A stretch of 64,000 bases of DNA from Welwitschia mirabilis (taxonomy: Eukaryota; Gnetophyta; Gnetopsida; Welwitschiales): assembly GCA_051453625.1 (NCBI GenBank), contig JBOZIK010000001.1, positions 263,511,207 through 263,575,206 on the forward strand. The letters are read 5' to 3'. Made by a program: the position numbers and the translations under genes. Below are positions 36,216 to 49,150 of the stretch, in pieces (position 1 is the stretch's first letter; each line of letters starts with the position of its first letter). Under the pieces are notes generated by a model. That model made no database searches. It saw nothing but the letters and a program-made list of their open reading frames with translations, and was not told the DNA's origin.

Positions 36216-36688
36216 TGTCATGTTCACATTTTTACTTTTCTTATAAAATTTCCAAGTTTATGCTTAATAAAATATTTGGAAAATTTTGAATTATTTGAAA
36301 TCCAAATTATGGTAATTACTATGTTTTTGAAATGCAGTATTATTGAGTTATAGTATGAATACCTTTTTATTAAATGTTTCTACCCAATTTTTATACACTC
36401 TTGTGATGGAAGTGATATATTTTATTTACTTGTGAAATTGAATGTAAATGCTGAATTGAATTTTTATTATGGAGACATGTTATTTATTCCTGTTTTTCAT
36501 TATTAAGTGTGAATTGATTATATTATTAAAAGCACCCAATGGTAAGGTAATCATTTATGAGATATTATGTAATCCCTCTCTTAATTTCCTTCATTCATGA
36601 TGTTTTGTCTTCACATGCATGGAATCTTTGTCAACTTTTGTTTTGTTCTTATATTCTTGTGACTCTTCACATTCCACCAAATCTTAAT

Positions 36689-36696
36689 TATAAATA
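36689..36696 (+). promoter_or_regulatory. TATA box of LTR E
   Basis: TATAAATA followed by GGACTCTCCTCC. The reverse copy at 50.5 kb keeps TTTAAATAGAGTCC at the equivalent place. Confidence 0.6.
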
Positions 36697-37186
36697 GGAC
36701 TCTCCTCCTTTTTTTCTCTTACCTTTATTTTTGAAGAACCTTTTGCTACTAAGTCTTGGAGCTTAGAAAAGCCTTGAAGACTTGCAAAGATCTTAATTTC
36801 TTCTCAAAAATTGGCATGGTTATTTACTTTTTGTGCTTTCTTGTTGGTCCTTCCTTATACATTTTTGTATTGAAATCATTATGTTTATGTATGGTTTTAT
36901 TTTCTTAAAATTTTCTTAATGGTCCTTCTTATGAATTTGCTTATTGAAATCAATGTGTATGTATTCCTATAAGATAGTTATTAGATCATGTATTAATTAA
37001 ATAAGAAAAACTCCGTGTTGACACTTATCTCATCTTTATCTACCTTTCCTTAATTTCTTAAAGTTATCTTCTTGTATGAGATAAACATTTGTGATTAAAT
37101 TCTATCATAAAATTATCTTCTTGTTGACGTATTATGTTGTGGTTAAACTTCTTTAGCTTCATAATATTATCTTGTTTTGGATCTTT

Positions 37187-37488
37187 ACAGATCACTGAAT
37201 AAGGTAGTGGACTTTATAGATCACTGAACCAGGCAATGAAGTTAATGATGATTGATATTTTATATGTATATTATGAGTACCACAGATTGCCAAACAAGGT
37301 AGTGGGATTCATAGATCGCCAAATGAGGTATTAAAGTTAAATACTATATGAGAATCTTAGACTGCTGAATGTGATAGCGGGCTTCACAGATCGCTAAATG
37401 AGGCAATGAAGTGAAATATTATATGAGAATCATAGATCACCAAATGAGGGAATGTGCTTCACAGACCATTAAATAAGGTAGTGAATTT
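37187..37488 (+). repeat. Array of ~29-bp units inside LTR E
   Basis: Eight copies of a unit like CAGATCRCYRAATGAGGYA followed by RTGRRYTT, in pairs separated by a spacer such as AATACTATATGAGAATC, giving a higher-order period of roughly 75-85 bp. Reverse arrays of the same unit occur at 48412-48735 and 49630-49975. Confidence 0.85.
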
Positions 37489-38566
37489 AATGATGATTGA
37501 AATTATATAGTTGATATTCTCATTAATAACCATAAGCTCATTATCTGTGCATGTCTTGGATTTCTTAAAAGTCTTAAACTATTTCTTTCTATCTCTATTC
37601 TTGAAGTATCTTATCAAAATACCTATTTTTGCCTAGGCCATACTGGGGGCTGTGAGATTTTCATAGTTCTCATCCCATACCTTTTTATGATAGGTGGTAA
37701 ATTTGGAGTCTAATTGCTGAGATGGCCATGAGTTTATGAAGGATCGTTAGATCTATATTGGTGGAAAAATATTCTAATTAAATGTATGTCTTTTTGGTTA
37801 TGGGAGTTAAATACTTAAATACATGAACATTCAATGTGTTATTTGTTATTGTGATGAGAGATAAATTCTATTTATTCATAAAATGTATGGCTTGCAGTAA
37901 TTAAAGTTTACTTGAAAATTTTATGATACATGGAATGATGATTTTCCTTCTTTAAATTTTATAATAAAACTTGTTATTTGAAGGTCAAATTTTCTAGTTA
38001 TTATCTAATGAAATTGATTTAAATCTTCAATCTTGCCCATGTATTTATGAGATATTTTATTTTTATCAAATGAAAAAATTATGAAATTTAATAATATTTT
38101 GAAATGATCTTGAACCTTATATATTATTATTATTCAAATTAAAAAGTTGTTACAATGTTTCATTAAAAAATCTTGATAAGGATTTGTGACTAATTGAAGT
38201 TTTTCTTGAATCTATTTATTCTCAATAAATCATCCTTTAATGTAAACAAGAGACCTTCCCTCCTCTCCAAAGAAATAAAGGTCCAAGAAAAGGAAGTTAC
38301 CTTTCTTCTTGAAATTAATTAAGAGTTGTATGATCAGTTAGTAGGAAAGACCGCTTGAAAAACTAATTTAAGGTATCAACCTTAAAGAGAATCAATATTA
38401 AAGAAGTTACAAATTCTTGAGATGAACATTAAAAAGTTTAGATTTTCTATAACAATATAGATAATTTCTAAGTAATGCTTTTGATAGGGGAAATAATAAG
38501 GATTTAATCACTTACTAAATATGTAATGTTTGTAAGTTTAAAAAAAGAAAAGTGGGCATCACATTT

Positions 38567-38578
38567 TGGTATTAGAGT
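38567..38578 (+). other. Primer-binding site, initiator tRNA-Met type
   Basis: TGGTATTAGAG, three T's after the LTR end, differs from the standard plant iMet PBS core by one C-to-T change. About 45 bp further on GAGGATGTTACA resembles an LTR end again, echoing the repeated junctions at 46990-47186. Confidence 0.7.
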
Positions 38579-39439
38579 TGCATGACATTTACAAATGTGA
38601 AAATGAGGATGTTACACCATCTTATTTCTAAGTCTTATAAAAATAGGTACAAGTTTAGTTAAAGATTCACATTATCCTAATTTTTAATTATATCAAAGAA
38701 AGGTTGTAATCTAAAAAGATTCAAAGAGATCCTAGGAGGTTTTAGTTTAAGTTACAAAGTGTTCAAGATAGGAAAGCCAATGGCACTTGTAAGGGAGACT
38801 AGAAATGCTAGTGATTTATAGTAAAAACATTTAAAAAAAGATAAAGTTTGGTTTTAAGCTAGCACAAAACAATTTAGGTTCCAGGTTTATAAAAAACCCA
38901 AATTAATAGTTAACTAATTAAATTCACATTAGTAAAAAAAAATTCATAAACATTCTAATCTTAGAATTTTTAACAAAAATAAAACTATATAGAGTTAAAA
39001 AGCATATAGGATTTTATAAAAATTAGAGAAACACAAAAGACATAAAATAAATGATTAGAGTTTATTTTAGTTTTAATTCACAATCTTAATTTTGATTGCA
39101 TCTATAAAAAAGTCATTAAACCTATAACATTAAACATCAAATGTATAAATGAAATTTTAGTTTATTATATTAGAAAGTCAACAATTTATACCTACCTAGG
39201 TTTTATGAGAAACAAACCAATACCTACTAGTGTAAGAAAAAGAAAATACAAAAAAATGAAAGAGAAATAAACTAGTTAAAGTATCAATGAGAATGGACTA
39301 GTACTCACCACTAAAACCATAAAAACTATTTTAAAGAATTGCAATAAGATAATTATGCACTATTAAAAAAATTACTATGCTAATATCCTAGTAACAACAT
39401 CAAAATTGGTTTAATGTATAGCAATGAACTAGATCTAAC
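38579..39439. other. Leader or internal remnant after LTR E; no coding seen
   Basis: A-rich, frames broken. No gag motif is readable. Confidence 0.5.
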
Positions 39440-40225
39440 TAAGTGCAACACTTAGAATCATTCTTCCACAAGGATATATGTGGTAACTTTTACAAGAATA
39501 ACATAATTAATTTAAATTTAAATAAAACTAAAATAATAGATAAATTAAAAGTTAAAAATAAAAATGATTTTTAATTGGCAACAAAAGGGAATATAAATGA
39601 TCTAAAGATCTAATTGATTCACCTAACTCTCCACCTTTACTTTAATGATTCATGTATATTAAAACATAAAATAAATTATCAAGTCATAAAGGATTGGCAT
39701 GGAGGCATAATCACATATACACATGAGTGTTAAAGAGTTATCTAGTTTAACTAGTTCTTTATAGCCCTTCATAAGCATAGAAAGTATGAATAAATGTGCA
39801 TAATATCTATTAAACGATAGCAATTACAATATGTCATAAGTAATCTTAAATAAATCACATAGTATGTAAGAACTTAATAATTAAAAAATATCACTTAAAG
39901 ATTACTATACATATTTTTATGCATTAATAATGAAAGAATAAACCTACTTAAGAACCAGCATTATCTAAATATTACTAATGCAAATGAATTATAAAATAAC
40001 AATGAAAGGATTTAAATCAATTATTATATTAAAAATATGATATATATATATATATATATCATATAATAAATGGAGAAGGGTAAAGAAGAAAGGCTTATCA
40101 ACTAGCCTTGTATCATTCATATCCTAAGAAAGATGATTAGAGGTCTATAATGTTCTAGACTCTAAGTCTTTTTCACATTAATCTAACCAAAAGATGTTTA
40201 CAATGGGCACTCAAGGCCCTTTTAC
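39440..40225 (-). repeat. Dispersed LTR-like repeat, copy 2
   Basis: Homologous to 33795-34575, including CCACAAGGATATATGTGG, CTAACTCTCCACCT, CTTCATAAGCATAG, CTAGCCTTGTATCATTC and GGGCACTCAAGGCCCTTTTA. It contains a 30-bp AT palindrome at 40035-40064. A third, much weaker relative may lie at about 41120-41900 (CCATAGGGATATATC, CTAGCCTTAAGACTATCCCA). Confidence 0.7.
40035..40064. repeat. Perfect 30-bp AT palindrome
   Basis: ATATGA, then (TA)n, then TCATAT, identical to its own reverse complement over 30 bases. It could extrude as a cruciform. Confidence 0.85.
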
Positions 40226-43200
40226 AAATAAGGGATTCTAACTAGTCATCCTTAATTATTCATGTGAGTGGTTTCTAGAAATAGATTTATGTTCATTATT
40301 ATTCCTAGTGTTAGGATCCATAATATTAATAAATGAAATTCTAACCAGTTATCCTTAATAATTACATATCTAATGCATGCAAAGACAGAAAGATTTAATA
40401 TGAATTCCAAGTATCTAAATGAACACATAAAGTTAATAAAGGCTATAGGAAAAGATTTAAGACAAAAGACATAAGATATTTAGTGACTCCAATCAACTAT
40501 GGTAGAATTTCCAATTAGTTAAGGATTTTTATTTCAAGAAAGAAATAGATTTATTAATATTACTATACAATATAGTTTAATTCATGAGGGAAAAAAGTAG
40601 GAAGTAACATAGGAGAGAACTATGAAAAACAAAACCTATAGAAAAATCATAAATATTTTTTATTTTTAAGAGCATTTTAAACACAAACAAAATTGCCCAT
40701 GAAAACTAAGTCTAAACTATTAAATTAAAAACATAAAAAAAGAAAACAAAATAAAAGGAAGTTCTTATTATTTTTTTTAATTTAACGATTTTTCTTTTCT
40801 TTGTTTTAGTAGGAAACCTATAAAATATATGTTTGTCCTATAATCGTAAATCTTGATACCATAATATATTAACGTTAGAGTTAAATACCAAATGAAGACT
40901 TCATATAACTTAAAAAAAGGGGATTATCTTAGGTATCAGTGAAAATAGATTAGTATCCACCATTGGAAAGGAGAGAAATGTAAAGAAATGTAGAAAGAAA
41001 AGCAAGTCCAATTTATGTAAATTGTAAAAGACTAGTACCAACCACTATGGATGCAAGAAAATGAAAAAACAGCTAAACTAAAATGCAATTATGCTAAAAA
41101 GATATTTAAGGCCAAATTTTACAAAATTAATCAAGATTCCATTATATAAAAGTCTATGAGTTATTCAATCCATAGGGATATATCAAGTTATAAACAAGAC
41201 AATTATAACGCAATACTTCTTTAGACTAGTAAAATATTCAAGAAAACATGTAAATTGAGATTATGATGAAAAGATTTTAAATGTCAAAGCATAGAATACA
41301 ACTAACTTTAAAGAACTAACCTAAATCTTCTAACAATAAATAATTCAATGTAACAATATAATTTGAATTCCTCATTATACCTTAGAAATGTTAAGTTATT
41401 TCAGCTTATATCCTAGTGACATAATCTTATGTATCACATAAGTAGCAACGACATCCTTTATTACTTTATCTTTTATAGTCTAAATGCAAGAATTAAAAGT
41501 AGTAAAATAATTTATAAAGATCATTAAGCAAGATAAACTATAAACTAAAATGTAAGTACAAGATACACATTCAAAAAATAATAGTACTTAATAAATATGT
41601 GTCTTGTTCAAGGATTAAAAATATAATGTGAATTACAACTTAAAATAAAGAAGGAAAAATTACTCTATTTTATTAAAATAATAATAATTAAATTACATTA
41701 AAAAAGAAACCTATTATCAACATAAAATCACCTATCTAGCCTTAAGACTATCCCACTCCAAAAGGGGCATCTTAAAAATACATAGTGAAGATCCTATACT
41801 CTAAGACGTATAATGCTTTTACCACGAAAAAATTGTTATAAGTAAGGAAGCTTGACACTTTCTATATAAAAAAATAAGATTAAAATTTCACAATTAGGGT
41901 TTCTTATTTAGGGTTTTATAAATTAGAAATTAACACTTTTATGATCATGTGATCCAATAAAGTTTAATGTTGTAACTATCTAACTCCATAATTAAAATTC
42001 AATCATTTTTCCAAGATGTATGTAAAACATAATGTTGAGGATGATCTACTTTAAGAGACTAGTAATGCCATTGACCTAGATGATGATGATGTAAACATGT
42101 TTTACTAAAATTCTTCCATCTTTTAGCATGTGCATTAGAATGCAAAAAAATTATTAAAACCATCATGGAAATACATATGTTTACAAATAATATCGAAAAC
42201 GATAGAAGAAATATTTTCATGATAAAATACTTAATTTAATGTTTTTGCTTAAGCTAAATTGGTCTCGTATACTTGACTATAATGTTAATTTTATTAATTC
42301 CTAAGTCTTAAATCTATATTAATTAAGTTAAAGGTAAACATCTTAACCATCTAAGATATGTGCTTTTATGGCTTATTTCTTTTGTCATTGATAGATTTAA
42401 TATGTAATAAGCTATGTTATTTTATATATTAGTAGATCTTAGAAATTGAAATAAGTTTCAATCATCACATAACTATGATATTTTGGGCATAGTTAAAATC
42501 ATGATTATTTAAAACATGTAACATTAATTATATGTTACATGTAACATTTTTTCTTTTATTGTATGTTATCATTGGATGAACCCTTTACTACTTTTAGAAT
42601 ATTGAATTTTACCTTAAATTCTTTTTGTTTTTTCAATCTTTATTTAACTAACCCTTGTATCTTCAATATGATTTATATGCTTCCTATTAAAAAAAAAACA
42701 TTTCTTTGCTTTTAATTTAGGTTTGATACAATATTATTGCAAGTTAAGCATAATTACTGGGAGCATTTATTGCTAAAGCATATTAGTGAGATCCATTTAG
42801 TAGTTTTATATTTTTCTTTAGTTTATTGATATTGTTTTGTAATGTTAAATGTGAATTAGCTTATAGAAATCAATAAGGACCATTATAAAAAGGGTAACAA
42901 GGTTTATCATTTTATCTAAAGGTTCTTAATTCACCATCATATCTCTAAGTATGCCTTCCTTAAACCTTAACTCTCTACTTCACATTAAAATATCACTGTC
43001 AATAGTTAATTATGTACTTTTTAATTTATTAGTTATTTTATGTTACATGTAAAACTTTTACATAATTTTAACACTATATTAAAAAGCAGTCGATTAAGAA
43101 TTTTAATTTTTTTTTCAAACTTTAAATTTTGTCCTCCATCATATTAGATAGTTGTTTTACTATATCATGGTATTATAGTTTTCTATTATAGTCATATGAT

Positions 43201-46200
43201 AGTTTTAAAGTTTGAAAATTTTTTATTACATGTAATTTTTAAAACATAACTTAAATTTAATGTTACAAATTATAAATTTCTAGTAATATATTTTAATTAT
43301 TCATTTACATTCTAATCATGTCTTACCATCTTTGAATAAAATAGCTTACTTATTTAATGATATTAATATTTCTAATTTAAATTTTCTAAAATCACTAAAT
43401 TTATTTAAAAATAAATACATTATTAATTAAGGTAGTAATATTTGCATATTATCAAATTTAAGCATGGCCTTATTAATAAAGAGTTAGATGTTTCTAAATA
43501 GCAATTTGAATCTTAGTGTTAAATAAATCTTACGTAAAAAATGATTCCCAATATGTTATAATTCATAATCTAGTTAGTAGAATAGTTAATTTTATAAATC
43601 TACAATAAAACAAAACCTCATCATGCATGATTACACTAAACAACATTAGAAACTAGCACATTAAATGTTTCTTAATAAATTCTTTTCCAACATTTAGGTA
43701 TTTAAACCATGGAAACCCTTATCTACATTATAAGAATATGAAACTATAATTTATTATTTTCAAAATTGGCTTCTTAAATAAATAAATGATAGACATTTAA
43801 TATTTTTAATTACATTCATATTAAAAATTAAAATAATGATGTATTTCATTAAAATCTCTTTCCATAAAAAGTTAGAATACATTAAAAAGAAATTTCTTCA
43901 AACATTTCCTTTTAAAATGCAAAGTTAGAGTCTTCATATTTGAAATCATAAATCATCAATAAAATGATATTGAAACATTTTATGATGAGTTTCATAGATT
44001 TGTAAACTTAGTAATAAAGCTTACATAATTAGGTTATAAAAAATAAGTCTTAACTCAAATTTTCTATAATTACTTGAGATCGCCAAGTAGAGAATTCTTA
44101 GAAATGATGATGAAGGAAAATATTAGGAAATTCACAAAAAATGTGCTAAAAATTATAGGGAATATTAAACAATAATATCAACAACACATTAAAGGAAAGA
44201 ATCATAAACTTAAAGTTCTTTAAGAACAAGTTATATTCTTATAATAAATTAAAAATTTGATGCCATAAAGGTTAATACACCTAATTCTATTAAAATATGT
44301 ACCATATGTAATAGTTACATTCATTAAATAAAATAATTCCCTTTAACTTTAGATTTTTAAAAAGTAATAGAAAATAAATAGAAGCGGTTAAAGCATTTTA
44401 GAAAGGAAATTAGTTTAAATTTACATTCTAAATCATTTTAAAAAGAAAATAAATATAAATTTACATTATAAATCAAACAAAAATTTCTAAAACTTTATTT
44501 AATGATAAAAATAAAAAACTTAAATATTTTTAGTCATCTATTCTAATATTCCATAACTCAGTGGATGCATATGTATGTATATGTTAAGACCTAAATTTAT
44601 AATAAGTACATGACTTTCCTAGTTTGTTTATAAGATGCTAATTTATTAGTTTCCTCCAACTACTTTTGTAATGATGGATTGATAGGATAGGAATTTTCCT
44701 ACTTATTTATCAATCACATCTTCTTATGTTATGCATTCATCATACCATTCATTCATCTCCAAATTCTTATGACATGACATATTGCATTTTAGGGTATGAG
44801 GTATGGTTAAAATTAAACTCTTTAACTTTGAAATAACTTCATGTTATTCACTCGAAATATTGAGACATTCTCAAAGAAATGCCCAATTGATTCATGAAAA
44901 AGAAAAATGATTCATTTATTCTCTTATTATTTAGGGTTAAAATGTATAATCAATCCTTAATATTTATGTTATTATTATTTTATAATACATTACATTGTAT
45001 CTTACAATGTGTTAGGGAAATTACACTTTAATGCTTTTAAAATAGTCAACTACTATCAGGTTGAAGTATACAAACATTATTAAAGAAGTATTTAAAGTGG
45101 ACAAGGAAAAAAGGAATAGGTCTAATTACATCATTTCATTTCCATATTGATATAAATAATTGTAATATTTCATTAATTTGAAATAAAATTAAAAAATTAA
45201 AAAATAAAAATAAACATAAAAATTTAAATGAAAGGCTACAAATTTAAAAAATGTTCTTAAAAAAACACATAATCTTATTCCAACTATAGAGTAGCATGTA
45301 AGAGACATATACATCCATAAATGTAACACTATAATAAAAACGACTTTGGAAAAACATTTTTTATTTAATAAAATCATTCTTTCATGTTAGAGATGAGATT
45401 AGAGAGCTAATGAAATTCAAGAAAAATAGTTTATGTATTTAGAATCATAATTACATATTATCATAAGTAGTTCAAAGTCTTAGCGATGATATGTTTTTAA
45501 GTTGTACAATTTTCTAAATTCATTAAGTGTAATGATAATTTTTTCCACTAAGAATATGTTATCCAATTTTGTATCTATTAATTATAGTCATTATATTCGT
45601 TAAAAATATATAAACAATTATTTAAGGGATATGACCCTTATGAAATCAATTATACTTAATAATAGAGAGTCACAACTCTTATGAAATGATATGATAACCT
45701 TCCATCATTGTTGAAACAAGGGCAATGGAAGAGGGCATACATGAAAGTTGCATAGGAATACTAAGTTCTTAATAAACTAGCTTGGTCCCCTAGTAGTTAT
45801 ACAAACTAGATCTTAAAGGCAGTATGAATTGACATAGTCAACTACATAAGAACCTTGAGTTTAGCCTGAGAAGGTATTGTTTCAAAAATGATTAATAAAT
45901 AAATGATATTTTTTATAATTAGACTACTATATTTGTTTCTATTCTTTTTGGACTCCTGCTTTACAGTTAAAGAGTTCTCTTTTAAATATTGTAATAAAAA
46001 TTTAGTAAAATGAATTTAGACCATTATACTCAATATCAAAAAAAAAGGAACCATAAAAATACAAGTAATTTTTTTAAAAGAAGAACATCATTTAACTAAC
46101 TAAATAAAAAGGATAGTATAAGAACAATAACCAACATATTACAAAGAAATAAAAATACTTCATAGACTAAAAGAGTAATAACACTAGTAATAGAGTTTCA

Positions 46201-46989
46201 TTTCAAATCAAGATATATCTCTATTTGGAGTTTCATTAAAGAAAGAACCTCTAAGGGATGGATCAAGGTAATTAGGGATTATATCCCCTTTAACATCATC
46301 TCAAAGTATAAATTCCAAAGTAATGTATCTTCTATAATAATGATGAAGAAAATTAATGATGTATTTCAAGGAACTTGCTAGATTCTCCTATAGAATGTGG
46401 ATAAATCTTTCTTTATTCTAATAAGACTTTGTAAGAAATGATTTAATACTCATTCAAAATGAACTAATTGATCATCCTTTTACACAAGCATAGATAGCAT
46501 AGCCTTAGTTTATGTTTGTTTGTCATGAAGAGACTAGATTTTAACATAAAATAAATCTAGTTTAGCTTGTGATACATTAATAAACATTAAAAAAATAGTT
46601 AAGAACCTATTAATATGAGTTTAATTTATTACAAATCAAAAAGAAAAAAAAAAAGTAACAAGTTAACTCCAATGTAAAAAGACAAATGTTAGAAGTTTTG
46701 AGTTGATACATTTTATGATTAGTTATGAAATAAACCATCTTAAGTTTACTAACTAGTAGCTTAAAACATCTATGAATGGAATTCCAAGAGTTATCCATAA
46801 TGTAATGAGAAGAAAATATCCCTATTCTAGATAACTAGAAATCCTTCTCAAAGTTGTAAATCTATTAATCACAAAAACTAAAGCATATTTTCATGAAATC
46901 ACTTAATATCATGCTTTAGAATTAATCCTTCTAACTATTCAACTTGATCAATTCTTATAAGTATGAGGATAGAATTTTTCCACCAAACC
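40226..46989. other. No gene seen; region between the inverted LTRs
   Basis: A-rich on the plus strand to about 41.9 kb, then mixed AT-rich. Apart from the possible third diverged repeat copy at 41120-41900, I see no coding domain, tRNA or terminal repeats. If an internal region of the family-2 element lies here, it is unreadable. Confidence 0.5.
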
Positions 46990-47186
46990 TGTAAAGCCCC
47001 CAAATTTCTAATATTGAAAAATTTAAATCTTTTTTTATTTCTTAGCTCTGATATCAAAATGTAACATCCTAAATTTCTACAATTAAAAATCTTTATCTTT
47101 AATGATCTGATATCAAAATGTAATGCCCCAAAATTACTAATGTTGAAACTTCAAAAAAAAAATGCTCTAATACTCTGATAACAAGG
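46990..47186 (-). repeat. Tandemly repeated LTR-end/PBS-like junction
   Basis: TGTAAAGCCCC (46990), TGTAACATCC (47060), TGTAATGCCCC (47119) and TATAATACCC (47187) recur at 70, 59 and 68 bp. Each of the last three is directly preceded by CTCTGATATCA or a variant. Read on the minus strand, each unit is an LTR-end-like GGGCATTACA followed by a TGATATCAGAG PBS-like core. The outermost (47187) matches the true LTR end by comparison with LTR E. Confidence 0.75.
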
Positions 47187-49050
47187 TATAATACCCGCAT
47201 TTGTTTTTCTAAACTTACAAATCCTTATCATCCTCCTCTATCAAAAGCATTAATTAGAAACTATCTATGTTATTGATAGAAAATTTAATCTTTATAATGT
47301 CAATCTCAAGAATTTATAACTTTCTTTAATAATAACTCTCTTTAAGGTGGTCCTCTCCTCCATGATGCCTTAATTGTTCCATATTTACCATTATTGAAAA
47401 GGGAGTGGTTGATAGCTTAAGTCTCACCATGAGCACTAACCATTCATTTGCAATAAATTTTTCCTCTCCTCTAATAAACTTACTTCATTTCATTAAATTA
47501 AATTAAAAAGGCTTCTCTTATAAATAAATTTTATAACATTAAACTAATTAAATAAAACTCCTAACTTTATAACACTAAATTGATTTAAAGAGGATTGAAT
47601 TGGGTCTCTTTACATTGGGTTTAAATTTTTAGGGAAGGAGGGAAAGTCACATGTCCATTAAAAAGAATTTACTAAAATAAATAAACATAACATCCAAGAA
47701 ATATTCTTCTAAAAGATTCATATGACAAGGGATTTTCAAGATAATTTTTCATATTCAAAATGTAACATGAAATTAATATGCCAAATCATAATTACCAAAA
47801 AGATTCCAAAAATTTGGAATTTCAAATTGGCACTTCAAATAATGGAAATAAATACATGCTTTAAGGATTTAAGATTTTCAAAAATTTCATCAAATAATAG
47901 TTAAAAATAATGATCTTAAATAACCAATATTTATTATTAGAAATTTTCAAGGGAAATATTCATCAATCACATAACATGATCCATTAGAGTGAAATTCACA
48001 TACTAGAAATCACAAACATAGAAATAAAGAAATTTATCTCTCATGATAATTAATTGGAGACATGTACATAACTCCAAGTAATTATGACAATAATAATCAT
48101 AAATTATTCATAAAATTTTTTAATCAATATACGGCCAATAAACCTCTTCATTCTTATGCCCACTTTAGTAATTAAGTTTCAGGGTTCTCACCTATCATAC
48201 AAAATTATGGAATGAGAATTATGAAAATGTCATAGCCCTAAGCACAATCTAGCCAAGATTGGACAGTTTGGTAAGAATATTTAAGAATTAAAACAAAAAA
48301 GACAAATCAAGTCTTCAAGGCTTCAATAAAATCAAGACATAATACAGACAGTAATGTTATAGTTATAAACAAGAATATCAAATATAATAAATATATCAAT
48401 CATTTCACTGCCTTATTTAGTGATCTATGAAGCCCACTGCCTCATTTGATGATCTTTAATTCTCATATAATATTTAAATTTAATACCTCATTTAGTGGTC
48501 TGTGATGTCCAATGTCTCATATAGTGATCTATGGTACTCATAATATATGATTTCAATCATTATTAACTTCATGTGTTGTTCGGTGATACATGAAGCCAAC
48601 TACCTCATTTACCAATTTGTTATAATATAATATTCCCAGTAACTCATTTAGTGACCCATGAAATTCTCTCTTCACTACTTCATTTGGTGATCTGTGAAGT
48701 TCACTGCCTCATTCAATAGTCTATGAAAATCCATAATCATAAGTCCAAACAAGATGATATCACAAAGCTAATAAAGGTTTAAGCATGATATAATACCTCA
48801 ATAAAAGTAGATGACAAGATGAGTATGATATTATTTAATTATAAATTTTCATCTCATATAAGAATATATCTTTAAAATATCAAGGAAAGTGTAATTAAAG
48901 ATGAGACATGCATCAACATAAAGTTTTTCTTATTCAAGCAACATATGATGTAACATTTGACTTATGAGAATACATACACATCAATATCAATAAACCAATG
49001 CAAAAGAAAGGAACATTAAGAAAATACTAGAGAATAAAACAATACATAAA
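47187..49050 (-). repeat. LTR F (family 2), minus orientation, cut by a gap
   Basis: Reverse homologue of LTR E. The 3' end is at 47187 next to a PBS-like TGTTATCAGAG on the minus strand (47173-47183). It includes a ~29-bp unit array at 48412-48735. It ends at the 100-N gap, about 0.7 kb short of a full copy. Confidence 0.78.
48412..48735 (-). repeat. ~29-bp unit array in LTR F
   Basis: Repeated TGCCTCATTTGGTGATCTRTGA-type units written in variants (GATCTATGAAGCCCACTGC, CCTCATTTAGTG, GGTCTGTGATG), the reverse of the 37187-37488 units. Confidence 0.8.
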
Positions 49051-49150
49051 NNNNNNNNNNNNNNNNNNNNNNNNNNNNNNNNNNNNNNNNNNNNNNNNNN
49101 NNNNNNNNNNNNNNNNNNNNNNNNNNNNNNNNNNNNNNNNNNNNNNNNNN

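Larger units (their letters stand above)
36216..38563 (+). repeat. Long LTR E (family 2), plus orientation
   Basis: About 2.35 kb, starting TGTCATGTTCAC and ending GGGCATCACA, followed by an iMet-type PBS. It is homologous in reverse to 47187-49050 and 49151-50940. It contains TATAAATAGGAC at 36689, an internal array of ~29-bp units (37187-37488), and CATACTGGGGGCTGTGAG near 37647. The LTR start was set by the point where similarity to the reverse copy ending at 50940 begins. No coding domain of its own element was found on the 3' side, so this is an LTR plus a short leader. Confidence 0.78.

Noticed and set aside
45189-46798. Minus-strand frames of ~62 residues at 45189-45377 and 46610-46798
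   Set aside because: Phe/Leu/Lys-rich translations of A/T runs with no motif. Length is expected by chance in this composition.
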